This document shows, piece by piece, positions 24,953 to 36,152 of a stretch of DNA of 64,000 nt. The stretch spans positions 54,262,693 to 54,326,692 of the forward strand of contig CM039122.1 of assembly GCA_022036555.1 (NCBI GenBank), written 5' to 3'. The DNA is from Microstegium vimineum. Lineage: Eukaryota; Streptophyta; Magnoliopsida; Poales; Poaceae. The notes beneath the pieces were generated by a model. The model was given only the letters and a program-made list of their open reading frames with translations. It ran no database searches and had not been told where the DNA came from. Position 1 is the first letter of the stretch. The number at the start of each line of letters is the position of its first letter. The position numbers were made by a program, and so were the translations under genes.

Positions 24953-25198
24953 TTAGGAGATAATGCCTACGGTCAGTGATAATGCGGCAAGCTGACTGGT
25001 CGGGGTGTTTGGGTTTTGCTGATGGGCCACATTGCGGAGAACATCCATCGCCTCAGCAACCTTGGAATTGAGAGCATCAGGGGACTCGAGCAGGTGGAGG
25101 ACCTCAGTCTGATCCATCTCCAAAAGCATTCCAGTGACCTTTGCCGCTTGGTTTGGTTCCAGTTGCTCAACCAGTGGGTATATGTTTTCACCAAGTAT
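24953..25198 (-). CDS. MLLE (PABC) domain exon, like the C-terminus of poly(A)-binding protein
   Basis: On the minus strand a T-rich acceptor (TTTTTTCATCTAG) is followed by an 81-codon exon that begins ILGENIYPLVEQLEP, includes the signature KVTGMLLEMDQTEVLHLLES, and ends LAALSLTVGIIS before TAA. This is a complete MLLE domain, the module with which cytoplasmic poly(A)-binding proteins bind PAM2 peptides, plus the usual short PABP tail. No RNA-recognition motif is found in the next 4 kb upstream on this strand. Instead, two exons of unknown type lie in matching phase (26498-26908). It is either the last exon of a chimeric gene or a captured PABP exon. It has no stop codon or frameshift. The domain call is confident; expression is not known. 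Confidence 0.8.
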   Translation of the reverse strand: MLGENIYPLVEQLEPNQAAKVTGMLLEMDQTEVLHLLESPDALNSKVAEAMDVLRNVAHQQNPNTPTSQLAALSLTVGIIS

Positions 25199-26497
25199 CT
25201 AGATGAAAAAAATGTTAATGATAAGAAAAAATAATTACATTACAGGATAAAAGTATCAATGTAGTAGCTGCAAATGTTTCTAAACCTACAAAGCAATCAG
25301 CAGAAGCAGAAAGACTACTGCGGTACTACACCATGCAGATCTAGGTGAACTTGATTTTTTTAAGGTCAATATGGATGATAAACCAATCAACTGAATACCA
25401 AGTGCTAGATACTATTGACTATGCAGTCAATAAATCAACAATTCTGCTATATAGCTACTAAATTCATTGAATCATAGAAAACAATACGCAATTCCGGCTA
25501 ATCGCTAATCAAAATCTACATGAAATCTTAGCAAACATGGATCTGGGCAGCGAGCATCACATACAGCCAATTTTATCTAACCATTTGCAATGTCATTTCC
25601 TCCACCGATTCAGTCACACCAAATCTAGCACATCAGCGACGAAATTTCCATATCGATTAAAAATCTACCTCAGCAACGTTTCAAAGGTTTTCTTTTTTTG
25701 GGTGTATATTTTGGGGTGTACTTAAGAGAGATCTTGACTGTGGGGGACATATTTTGGGTTAGCTATAGAAAAAATTTATCGGTGCATTATATATTGGTAG
25801 AGACTCATCAATAAATTAAGTTAAAGTGTTGGAAGCTCCAAATGCTCCATTTGACCAAATATAGTAACCCAACAAGAAATCTAAATATCTACAGTCAAGT
25901 ATAAAAATCCAAATGCTCCACTTATGATGAAGGATTATCCTAAAAAAAACTTAATATCTACAGTCAAGTATAAACTCGTGGCAAAAATTGTACCTTAACT
26001 TCTGGTGACCAATGATTCAAGATTGTCAACAAACACAACATGTGTTATAAGTACCACCTAAATAGGTCAAACAGGCACAGGAGAGATTTTAAAGATCCAA
26101 AAATATTATACATGCAGTAAGGGAATATTATGGGTATAGTCATGGTGAATGATAAGCAGAGAGTATCCATAAGGTAAGTGTCTGAAATTAGGGGTAACAG
26201 ATATTGACACCTTGAAATTAGGGGTAAGCATGGTGATCTAATTTTATTTTATTTCTTCTACATCAAGTAGTAATTCAGAGATAGATATATGTTCTATCCT
26301 TCCGTCAGTTTGATGGAGGCCATGATAACATATTTGGTTTTGATAAATAATTTATGGAAAGATAATTTATTTATAAACTGCAGTATCTTGTGCATGAGAG
26401 TGCTTCTCCCTTCCTGCTGCATGCCTTGCTAGTGCCCATGCCACCTTGTAATAATTATAATCTTCTTGTTTAAGAGGGTTTCAAGAGAGGAGATTAC

Positions 26498-26908
26498 CTT
26501 GATGTGAGGCACATTATACTGTTCATCTTGACCATCATCAGTAACATAGACGACATCACTGTCATTTTGAAGTAGACCACCAACCCATACATGTCTAGCG
26601 AAGAAAGGCTTTGCGGGATCCTCAATGTTGTACTGCCTGATAATGCCATGAAGTCAATTTACCAAGTAGAGATAATGGTCATCAAGAGATATAACAAAAT
26701 CAGTTAACAATCCTGGCATTTCACGCAAAATCTAGTTGCGGACCTTCAATGGCTTCACAGAGATAGCAAGGTACAAGCACAGTCATAGGAATGTAAGCAA
26801 GTTGGAAAATCAAGTTCTTTAGGTGGGAAAAAACTTATCATGCAACATAAACAAACCTCTTGAAAAATCTCACCATGTTGCTTGTTACAGCACAGCCAAC
26901 ATAGTGTC
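26498..26908 (-). CDS. Two exons of an unrecognised gene, in phase with the MLLE exon
   Basis: Exon A is 26908-26857 (52 nt, encoding HYVGCAVTSNMVRFFK) and exon B is 26636-26498 (139 nt, encoding QYNIEDPAKPFFARHVW, GGLLQNDSDVVYVTDDG and QYNVPHIK). Exon A ends AG|GTTTGT and exon B starts after CAG with G, completing an Arg codon. Exon B ends AAG|GTAATC in phase 0, and the MLLE exon at 25198 starts in phase 0. Three in-phase junctions support one transcript. I do not recognise the protein family. The exon upstream of A is unresolved: an AG acceptor at 26,909 requires a preceding exon ending in phase 1. Confidence 0.5.
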
Positions 26909-28633
26909 CTTTGATGAATCATGTAAAAACCTCACCTGCAGGCGAAACAAATAAAAGAGAAACAAAGACTGAAAGAAAGACAGGCTCTGTAAGCACAATA
27001 CTATTCTGATAGCATTGAACAGTGAAACAAAGATAGCTCAAAAGCATCAATATAGACTGATACAAAATTAATCTGGTAGCATTTACAGTGAAACAAAGAC
27101 AGCTCAAAAGCTCAAGGGGAATAAGTCTAGTTGTCACATAAATCAAGTGTATGCTTAAGCTCACCACCAGGCCAGTCGTACAAATGCAAATGCAGGTGCC
27201 AATTTTTTTAATGAACATGAAGAGTAAAGCAATTAAACTTTGAACAGCCTTATAAACTATAGGTGAATACAACATTCATGCAAACATTTACCATGACAAA
27301 TCCAAATCTGTCAGTAGAGAAATTTAAACAAAAGATATAATAGACACGCGCTACTGTTACACTTACACACATCCTCAACCTTAATATTTTTTTTCTTGAC
27401 TTGCCCATAATCTTATTAATTAAGCATTGTAGTTTAGTCACAGGGTCACACCTGAACTGAAAGCATGTTGTACACGTACTCCTGGAGCAAGACAAGAGCA
27501 GGAATTAGCTAGCCACCAAAGATAGTAATGTAACTGGGAGAATAATCGTGAGTAGAAAAAGTTTCACTGCCAACAAAATTTGTGCAGGCAGTGAAATTAA
27601 AGCATGGGGAAATTCTTCAGGCCACAGGAAGAAAATTCCTTGGAAACAAGACATGTCCACAAGTTTTCTGGATTATTTGAGAGCTGAAAGATTATATAAA
27701 AACTGGGTTTTCCTTTCTATAAAAATGCAAGTTTTGGAATCCAGAGAATTGTACAAGTCTTGACTGAGATCAGTAAATGTACAATTCTCCTCTCTTAAGC
27801 ATGTTGCAAGCAGGGAAGCAACAAAATAGAAATTTGTCTTACAAATTGTCCTTTCTTACGGGTTGTTTTGATCTGCCATTCTCCTATCGTTATTTCTTTT
27901 TCTTTCCATATTTCTGCACAAAGTGAGATAAATTGAAAGAAAAAATACAGAATAAATGATGCAGATTTCTAGCCATTCAAGAATTTTCTCTCACTATGTA
28001 GATATGAGTTGCGAGCAAATGACCCAATAAGCATATACAAATGCTACTAAAATGAAATATGCAACTCTTGTGATCATGGAGAGCACTTGCAAGAAACTGG
28101 CCCTTGACTGAAATGGAGAGCTTCAGCTGAATATACTGAACCTTCACATGAACAGGCCTGAAATATTTTTCCATGACATACACATATGCAATAGATTAAC
28201 TGCTTGTTCCTAGAACTAATCAAGTTGAAGCTCAATTTTAACAAACAGTCCTAAATTCAGAAAAAAGGCTCTGATCACTGAGAAAAAAACTCAAACCAAA
28301 TGATAATAGCAACTGGTCACACACAGAGCATCAAGATAGATAGGTAATGAGCCATGATCACAGTCTAATGATATTCTTCTAGAAATAATTACAAATGTGT
28401 TGCATAACTGAAATCTCAAAAATAAAGCATATAACTGGCCATGCAAGACAAACATAGCCTTCACTAAGTAATTTCACATTTAATCACATTAGAAAATCGG
28501 CAAACTCAGTTCCTGCATTCAGTATATTAAATAAATACCTGATTAACACAACGCACCAGATAAAGAAAGTGCAAATATGTGCATCCTAGACATGAGGGGA
28601 AGAATCACTATAGAGAAGCAAGAAGGGATTAAC

Positions 28634-28946
28634 CTGGACGAATCTGTCCACCTTGAGCAGGGACAGGCCGTATCGCCTGAGCAGCAGTAGCAGCGAGTTG
28701 AGAAGCCTATGCAGTTGGCGACGCCACCAGGAGCTGCCGAGTGGCAGTGGCCGGAGCGCGTAGAAGATGAAGGTTTTGCCGTCCCAGATCCCACGCCAGT
28801 CGTCGTCATCGCCGGCCTTAACGGCGAGGCCCAGGAGGTCGGCGAAGCAGTCCTCCTTGCGCTCGTACTCGTAGTATGGGCGGCACATGGGGAAGCCATA
28901 AACGTCACAGGCGGTGAAGAGCTCGTCGTCCGCGTCCGCGGCACAC
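28634..28946 (-). CDS. Exon-like GC-rich open segment, hypothetical
   Basis: On the minus strand, after an acceptor (AACTTTGTGTTCAG), an open segment runs to a donor CAG|GTTAAT at 28634. It encodes acidic and aromatic sequence such as DDELFTACDVYGFPMCRPYY and GIWDGKTFIFYALRPLPL, then a Leu-rich stretch ending KVDRFVQ. Codon use is GC-rich, as in grass first or second exons. It may be the 5' part of the same gene as the exons at 26498-26908, but I could not find a full phase-consistent path. A small candidate exon (EYVYNMLSVQ, near 27,455-27,485) lies between them. No ATG is evident in the frame close to the left edge, so the start is unknown. The family is not recognised. Confidence 0.4.
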
Positions 28947-29080
28947 CTGAACACAAAGTTAGGGTTCGAGTGCTCAGATTCGCACCACAACAGGAAGGGA
29001 ATAGGAAGGTGGCACCTCAGCCAGGCGAGCAGGGCGGCACCCGTGTCGGGCGGGTGGGAGGGCGCGGCGCGTCGGTTGCG

Positions 29081-29170
29081 GGTGGGCGGTCGCGTGCTGC
29101 TGGCGGGTGCGGGTGGGCGGTCGCGTGCTGCCGACGGGTGCGGGTGGGCGTTCGCGTGCTGCTGGCATCG
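29081..29170. repeat. 31-bp GC-rich minisatellite, about three copies
   Basis: The unit GGTGGGCGGTCGCGTGCTGC plus TGGCGGGTGCG occurs at about 29081, 29112 and 29143, with a few changes and a partial last copy. It lies just upstream of the hypothetical minus-strand exon and so may be in its leader or promoter. Confidence 0.75.
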
Positions 29171-29643
29171 CGTGCTGTCGGCGAAGGCGGGTGGGAGGGC
29201 GCGGGAGCGCGTGCTGCCGGCGGCGGCGGCGGGCCAACGCGGGATTTTTTTTTCTGATTGTGATTTTGAATGAATGAATCACGGATGGGGCGGGCGTCAG
29301 TGACGGGGACGGGCGGGCGCGTGATGGGGCTGGGATGGGCACGAGCGAGCGGTCGAATGGGGGAGGAACGAGTGATGAGGGAAGATCCAAACAACCTGGA
29401 TCAGTTGGATCTGAGTGAGTACTTGTTTGAAGAGGTTAGAGTAAATCTGGATTCTTTATTTGAAATGTTTTATTTTGGTGGGAGTAATTCTTGGAGTGCA
29501 CTTAGAAGAAGTATTGACTGTTTGGTACATTTTACTGTGTAGTTGTAGGAAAGTTTTATCGGTGCATTATATATTGGTAGAGATTTCATCCTCCTGTAGC
29601 GGTAGAAGTAGTTTTATAAACGTTTTTTTTTAATTAGGACATA

Positions 29644-29885
29644 CTCCCTCCGTCCCAAATTACAAGAGAGTCAAAGCATCTCAAGTTTGACCAATAATTA
29701 TAGAGAAAACTATCAAGATTTATGATATCAAATATGTATACTACAAAAATATAATTGATAACGAATCGAACGATACTTAATTAACATCATAAATGTTATT
29801 ATATTGGCATATAAGTTTGGTCAAATTTGAGATAGTTTAACTCTCCAAAATTCTTGGGATGTCTTATAATTTGAAACGGAGAAAG
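29644..29885. mobile_element. Stowaway-like MITE
   Basis: Ends CTCCCTCCGTCCCAAATTAC and ATAATTTGAAACGGAGAAAG are inverted repeats. TA flanks both (29642-29643 and 29886-29887). The length is 242 bp, of the same family as the copy at 16124. Confidence 0.8.
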
Positions 29886-30433
29886 TATAATTTATCGTCA
29901 ATAGTGGTAGGTGACGTCTCCGTCAACCACGAGGCATTTGACGGTTAGGATTTGTGTACCTGTATTTCACGGATGTTCCTTATGATTGCCTCTGCATCCC
30001 GTTCATTAGCTGTAACATCTATTTTTGTTGTCTTTTTTTTGCCACTAAAGTCTGAACTTCATCCGCTTATATAGCCATATTAAAACTAAGGTCTGTGTGC
30101 TATAACTCGTTTTTCTAGACTTGCCTGGTAAAACAGTTTCATCGATGGATTTCAAGTTGTTTTAAAAATACATTTGATAAAAAACTCTAACACTAATGAC
30201 TCAATATACTAGATAAACTTATTAAAAAATTTGGTATTTGAGTTTTATCTCCTCCTTATCGTCTTCTCCGATAATGGTGAAGGAGAATGATGGAATTGTC
30301 TTCTCCATGGTGGCTTCGTTGAAGACGAGGACAACAACTTCGGTGTCACCATCTTCATCGACATAACGATATGGACCAAGTTGAATAGGATATATCAATC
30401 CATGGATATTGGGATAAGAGTATTCATGATGCA

Positions 30434-30850
30434 TGTTTGGTTGAGTGGATGGAACGAGTCATTTTTCTGTTTGGTTGGATAAATGAAAGTGGATGTGGTT
30501 AGAATAGTTGACTAATTATATCAATTATTTACAAATAATAATAACTATTTGGACACTAATAAATATTCACTAATACTAGTTTTACCATGTTAATCACTAA
30601 TTAAAAATGAATATGTTAATTAGCATCACTAATAATCTAATTAGCACATGAAACATGTACAAATGATGTATAAACTAATCTTACCATCATAATTACTAAG
30701 TAATAATATAACATACTAATTATCATTAATTTATTTACTAATGACAAATGTCAGAAGACATGGATCAACTAGACTAGAAAATCCAACATTTGAGACTATA
30801 TTCCATGTTTATGAATTTGCTCGTCCCAGTGATCCATCCAACCAAACACC
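30434..30850. mobile_element. TIR element, MITE-like
   Basis: The left end TGTTTGGTTGAGTGGATGGAACGAG and the right end CTCGTCCCAGTGATCCATCCAACCAAACA form inverted repeats of about 25 bp with small gaps. The interior is very AT-rich. I could not identify a clean target duplication. Confidence 0.45.
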
Positions 30851-31952
30851 AATGATCTATGAATGATCTCATCTCATCCCATCCAGTTCAAGCAACCAAC
30901 CACACAATAGAATCTAAATGGATAGAAGGAGATAAATAGGTTATAAAAAATCTTCAAAACACTAGAGCAGTCTTTGTCAGATAATAAGATTAGCAAAGTG
31001 CTTTTGGCTGCTATCCAGCTAATTACCTTTGTTTTTGTTTCCAAACTATTATGAACGCTTTGTATTTATGTAACATGTTTAATGGAAAATAAGGCAAGCC
31101 TCATCAATTAAAAAAACTTCTTCCACCAGACCAGGAGAGGCAGATGTATAGGAGGAAAGATGGACCTATTTGGGATGGCTCCGCTCTATGTTTTTTAGTC
31201 AAACGGTTTCAGCTCTACGCACTAAGTTCGAGAAAAAAAAGGTGAAGTTATGAGACCACCCTAAATAGGTACTCCACAAACTCCAGTTTTTTGTGGAGCC
31301 GCTCTACGGTGGAGTTTGCATAGCAGACTTTCTGAAGCGGTGCCAAAAAGGGATTTTGCATCTACGACATTTAGGTTACCAAAAAAATCATGTCGGATAG
31401 TTTAGGTAATTAAAAATTCAGGTATTAAAAATTGCTAGTACCTGATTTTAGCCTGAAAAATCATCACCTCAAATTTATATTACTGATAATTCGGGTTTTG
31501 ATTCGGATTCAGATTTTACCCTATATAGCTAAAAATAACAAAACCATGACTTTTTAAGAATTCTAGTATAATTTTAAAGCTATAGTCTTCATGTCAATTA
31601 ACAAGAAATCAAAGCTACCAAATAATAGATTTATGTTGTACTGTATAGACCACTTCGTATCTTCTTATTATTAGCAATAGCACAGCGAATATTTGAGATA
31701 TTTTGGATAGTTCCGGAACATTTCCTTACCCAAAATGAACTGGGGTAGTAACAATTACTATTTCAGGTACTTTTGATCTAGGTTCGGATAATTATGGTTC
31801 TGTTTATTGAGTATTTTGGTGACTCTTGCAAGGAGCTGCGCGACTAGGATTTTGATATTTGATATGAAAGAGGGAGAAAAGAGGGAACTGCTTGGCGGTG
31901 CTACTCTCGTGGAGGCTTCTCTGGAGGAGGTAGAGCTGTTTTAGAGAAGTTA

Positions 31953-32212
31953 GCCTCGTTTGGGAGAGCTCCAACTCCAGCTTCTTCGAAAAGAATCATT
32001 CCCACCGAGCCAAACACCTATAAAATGTTAAATGATTCAAGTGGAAATTAGTAGAGAATCACTTCTCCATTCACACTGCTGCTCCCTGTTAAATTCTGGT
32101 GGAGATCAGCAGAGAATCAATTCTCATGAGCAGGAATCCAAAGAAATCACTCAATCGGAGAATCAAGGAGCTGAGCTAAAGAATCAGAGAGTGAAGTTCT
32201 CCCAAACGAGGG
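31953..32212. mobile_element. TIR element, MITE-like
   Basis: Left GCCTCGTTTGGGAGAGCT and right AGTTCTCCCAAACGAGGGC are inverted copies. The interior mirrors GAATCA/TGATTC and CTCCATTCA-type words. The flank is TTA on the left and ATA on the right, so the duplication is imperfect. Confidence 0.5.
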
Positions 32213-32615
32213 CATAATTTATAGCTCCTCTTTTAGTAGAGAGGGAGCCATTACGAAAAAGCCATAATTTGTAGCTAAAACGGGAGCCATTTAAAAAAAA
32301 ACTTGACTAGTTGGAGACATTTCGAAAAAACCATAATTTGTAGCTAAACCAGGAGCCATTTTTTAAAAAACCATAATATGTAGCCAGAACGGAGTGGATG
32401 AGGAGCCCTTCCTCCCAAACGGGGCCAATTTATAGCTCCTCTTTTATTAGAGGGAGCCATTACAAAAAAGCCATAATTTGTAGCTAAAACGGGAGCCATT
32501 TAAAAAAAACTTTGGTAAAGTAGGAGACATAAAAAAACCATAATTTGTAGCTAAAACAGGAGCCATTTTTTTTTAAAAAAAAAACAAAGTATCCATAACG
32601 GAGTGGATGAGGAGC
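32206..32615. repeat. Direct duplication of about 230 bp, built of smaller repeats
   Basis: The block TTTATAGCTCCTCTTTTA...GGAGCCATTA...CCATAATTTGTAGCTAAAAC...GGAGTGGATGAGGAGCCCT starts near 32,216 and again near 32,445. Within each copy the word CCATAATTTGTAGCTAAA is itself repeated. Copies differ at scattered positions and in A-run lengths. Confidence 0.75.
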
Positions 32616-32742
32616 CCTACGAATCACGGTGAAAGGGTCAGGGAGGTGTCGAAGAGTTTAACGTACGAATAAATCATTAAACATATCGAACAAGGATGCG
32701 GATTAATGCTCCACAAGAACATCTTCGTCCTGGAGAGTCGCA

Positions 32743-32949
32743 GATGAATCGACAAGGTAGGCAAATGTACATAATCTTAAGATTATACCAAAATTGTCAT
32801 AATTTTACATAGATGAATCGACAAGGTAGGCAAATGTACATAATCTTAAGATTATACCAAAATTGTCATAATTTTACATAGATGAATCGACAAGGTAGGC
32901 AAATGTACATAATCTTAAGATTATACCAAAATTGTCATAATTTTACATA
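32743..32949. repeat. Three perfect tandem copies of a 69-bp unit
   Basis: The unit starts GATGAATCGACAAGGTAGGC and contains the perfect palindrome AATCTTAAGATT. Copies begin at 32743, 32812 and 32881, and I see no difference between them. The array lies about 420 bp downstream of the eS8 stop codon. Perfect identity implies recent amplification or an assembly artefact. Confidence 0.95.
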
Positions 32950-33366
32950 TTAGCCTCTTCACTTGTTTGAGAAATGGATAACTTCGCACCAAAGCTCAAC
33001 AAGCGATGTAAAGTGAGCCATATCAAATCAAAGAGTTTTTGTTTTATAAAAGAAAACAAGTTCATTCGAAGGACCGGACCAACGAGCTCAAACAGGAATC
33101 GCTCAAACAGAATCTCATTGAGAAACCAATCCGTTAAACAGGGAAAACGAAACATAACAATATAACCGGACAATCTGAAACATAACAATATAACCGGACA
33201 ATCTCAATTCTTAGGATCTAGATAGTGTTGATTCATCATTAAAAATGAGTGTTCTCATCAGGTCTGCAAACATGACATAGACGGTCTGAACTTGAGACGA
33301 CTAACAAAAAAACAAGAGAAATATTTAATAGGCCACACATTTCGGCGGGAGATCATCCATGAAAAC

Positions 33367-35540
33367 TTAAGCTGCGGCGCCCTTGCCCTTCTTGCGCTGA
33401 AGCTTCTTCATGTAGAACTCCAGCTCTTTACCCTCAAGGATGTACCTGTTATATATAAAAAAAAAGAACTGTATTGTAAGGAGTGGCCTGAAATATTAGT
33501 GCCAAAACAATGGGACAATAACTTCCATTCTACTTGGGGTCTAGAAGGCCTCAAATATCTAGATTCAACCGTGATTGTATCATACATACTAGGGTATGAA
33601 CAAAAATTAAGCATTGAGCTACTAAAGTGCTCTAATAAAATAAAGAAAGTTTGAAGTCCATTATTTCTTACCCATCAGATCGGCCACACTGTCCAGGGCG
33701 GGAAGAAATGCACGCCAGCAACCTTCCACTGCTGAATTGCTCTTCAATGTGCGGGTTAAGCGGGTTAACAACAAGATCAGCCTTACGCTTCTCAAGCTTC
33801 CTCTGGACATGGTTGCTCTTCTTTGCTTCCTCAGCTGCTGCCTCACCCTCTTGCCCCTGGATGAATAAATTTCAAACAATAAGTGATCTGCCAGAGTAAA
33901 CATACAAGACAAAGATAGAAAACTAATTAACTGTTGATCTCTCCTTTCTGGAAATACTTCTAAGTAAAATATATATTGATAAAAAAATCAAATTGTGCAT
34001 TTTTCATAGAGAAATCTAAAACACAGTGCAGAAACAAGCTGTTCATATATGAAGAGCGGCTAAGAAACTAAGAATTTGCAAGGCAAAGGAGTAGGCATTA
34101 TAAACATACAAGAAGGAAGTCAGTCAGTTGTATTTAAAAAAAGAATAGAAATTGCAGATATTTGCAAGCAACAAAAACATGACGTATAAACTATGCAGCC
34201 AATTCCATATGAAAAGCATTTATTAGTAAATACTGATTCACTGTGTTACAAGAAAATATACCTCAGCAGCTTCCTTCTTTGCAGCAGGAGCCTTCTTCTT
34301 CCTACCGATGTCAACTCCATAGTGAGTGAGGTACCACTGTTTGAACGGGCAGCATCAACTTGCACAATGGCACTCTTCACAAGGGTTTGAGTCCTCACAA
34401 GCTCATTGTTTGATGCATTGTAGACCACATCGAGGATACGGGTCTTGCGGGTAACAGCTTCACTTCCCCATGAGTAGTTACCAGTATCCAAGCGAAGTGC
34501 CCTCCACTTGACATTACCTCCACGAACACGAACCCTCCTCACTGTCTTGTTGCTTGACAACTTGGTGTTGGCAGGCTGGCGTCCAAGCTCATACCTTGAC
34601 AAGAATTGACAAACAGATTAAATCTCTGAACAAGTCCTCGAATAGTATTGGTAGACACAATGAAGCCACCTTAATAAACAACTCTTTTAAGCTAATACTT
34701 CAAGAGAAGCTGATGACACCAATTCAATTTGCTAAACTTTGCACATCTGATGTACAATTCTGGTGTTGCCTCAAACACAATGTGCAAACGTGGTGTCATA
34801 CAAGATATCTATGAATAATTTCGTATTTAAGACAAAAGTGCCTATTCTGAACATGATTACAAATATGTTCATCCTCACCACACATCCCCTTAACAATTCC
34901 AAGCTCCTAATAGATCTGGCAAGTCACCTTCAAAAAAATTAAAAACTAAACACTGAATAAACTACCTATACAGTGTCAAGGCTGCCAATTCATTGTAATA
35001 ATCATGGCTAACGATTTAACAGACACAGATATTTTTTTTGGACAATAATCAAATCAGGTAACCACATAGGGGTGTCATCTAGAAACGCAAAAGCATGAAT
35101 CACTGGAGGTCACCTAATGATGCTAAGAAAAAAAAACCTTCATCGATAAAACTCAGATCAATTCATACCGCCTAAACCACTTCAAGATCAAAGCTAGCTA
35201 AGACTGTGACCGCCGCTGATCTAAACAAGCAGCAATCTAAACTACAATTCTACAGACCTTCACAACTTCATGGATCAAAACGAGAGAACAAAGGTAAAAG
35301 AAACAGTCGTTACTTTCGCTTCTTCCTCCAGGCCTTTTGCTTTCCACCGGTGGCCCGGCGCTTGTGCATCGAGTCACGCGAGATACCTGCACGGACACAT
35401 CCACATCAACCGCCGAGGAACCCATTAGCATCGCTCAAACAGAAGAACCACAGCGGAAGCAACGCTCAAACCAGAGAACCACCGCGAGACTATGTCAGCA
35501 CAAGCAGAACGAGAAGGGAGGAAAGTGGGATCTCACCCAT
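33367..35540 (-). CDS. RPS8: 40S ribosomal protein eS8 (RPS8) gene, apparent 1-bp deletion in exon 3
   Basis: eS8 is a component of the cytoplasmic small ribosomal subunit. Exons in transcript order: 35540-35537 (ATGG), 35386-35314, 34594-34262, 33856-33672 and 33445-33367. They encode the expected order: GISRDSMHKRRATGGKQKAW, YELGRQPANTKLSSNKTVRR, NVKWRALRLDTGNYSWGSEA, VVYNASNNELVRTQTLVKSA, then KKSNHVQRKLEKRKADLVVN, GRLLACISSRPGQCGRSDG and YILEGKELEFYMKKLQRKKG. All splice sites are canonical. In exon 3, directly after IVQVDAA, the reading frame slips by one base at a G run on the plus strand (34347-34349), where the family has PFKQWYLTHYG. The downstream exons are in phase only if one base is missing there. 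As written, the protein is truncated. It is either a sequence error or a recent mutation; every other part looks functional. Confidence 0.93.
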
Positions 35541-35800
35541 GGTGGCGGGCGGTGGCTTGGCTCGGCTGCTCCTCCGCCTCCTCCTGGTCCGCACGCGCCG
35601 CCGCACTTCTGGTTGGGTATCACAAGGGAGGGAAACAAAACCTAGGGGCTTGGGTTTATATAAGGGACTGGGCTGAGGGTTAGGGCTTACTCACAGGCAC
35701 CGATGCGCTGATCGGACGGTTGAGATAGAGTGAGGTTGGCATCGGCCATTTCTCAGGACGAAGCAGCCCAGTTGGGCCCATATGTCTCACTAGGCAGGCC
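35541..35800 (-). promoter_or_regulatory. eS8 promoter and leader with TATA, telo-box-like and site II motifs
   Basis: On the minus strand a TATA box (CTTATATAAACCC) lies at about 35,655-35,668, roughly 115 bp upstream of the ATG, followed by a pyrimidine-rich leader typical of ribosomal protein mRNAs. Upstream are a telo-box-like GCCCTAACCCTC (about 35,676-35,688) and site II-type GGGCC words (about 35,774-35,780 and 35,797-35,803). These elements are known in plant ribosomal protein promoters. Confidence 0.6.
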
Positions 35801-36152
35801 CGAATGAGTAACGGCCTCATTTGTACCTTTTTTTCTTATTATTATGTCTTCGTTTTGTATTCTTTTACAACCTCGAAAAAGTAGTAGTTGTCCTTTCTAA
35901 TGTTTTATTTGATATTATAAATCAGTGGTGATTCATATTTTCACAAAAAAACGACAGTGGTGATTTATTAGTTACTAGTCCTATGAGAAATGCAGTTTAT
36001 TTATATAAAACAGACAGGATTATTATAATGTAATGGAGGTGAGAAAACGGTTACACACGCAACACACTTTCTATTGATCATGTGCGCGAGGATTTAGACG
36101 GGATCGTGAAGTCCCTTTGAACGTCTAGTCCAGTAAGAGGTAATCAAGTCTA

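Larger units (their letters stand above)
25690..29584. repeat. Pair of diverged direct repeats flanking the MLLE gene candidate
   Basis: A block of roughly 110 bp at about 25,690-25,804 recurs at about 29,470-29,584 in the same orientation. The last 29 bp (starting TTTATCGGTGCATTATATAT) are identical at 25775 and 29555; the rest is perhaps three-quarters identical by eye. Most of the candidate gene lies between the copies. This could be an old duplication or the ends of a larger mobile unit. Confidence 0.6.
29886..33366. other. Repeat-rich intergenic region, no gene seen
   Basis: No coding region can be supported between the MITE and the eS8 stop codon. The part up to 30,430 and 30,900-31,950 is AT-rich without clear structure, apart from a segment at 31,170-31,330 with GGCTCCGCTCTA/GGAGCCGCTCTAC words that resembles another TIR element. 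The named repeats are listed separately. Confidence 0.4.

Noticed and set aside
27977..28183. Minus-strand segment with VKVQYIQLKLSISVKGQFL as an exon of the MLLE gene candidate
   Set aside because: It has an acceptor-like CAG, but I could not connect it in phase to both neighbours and it has no recognisable family.
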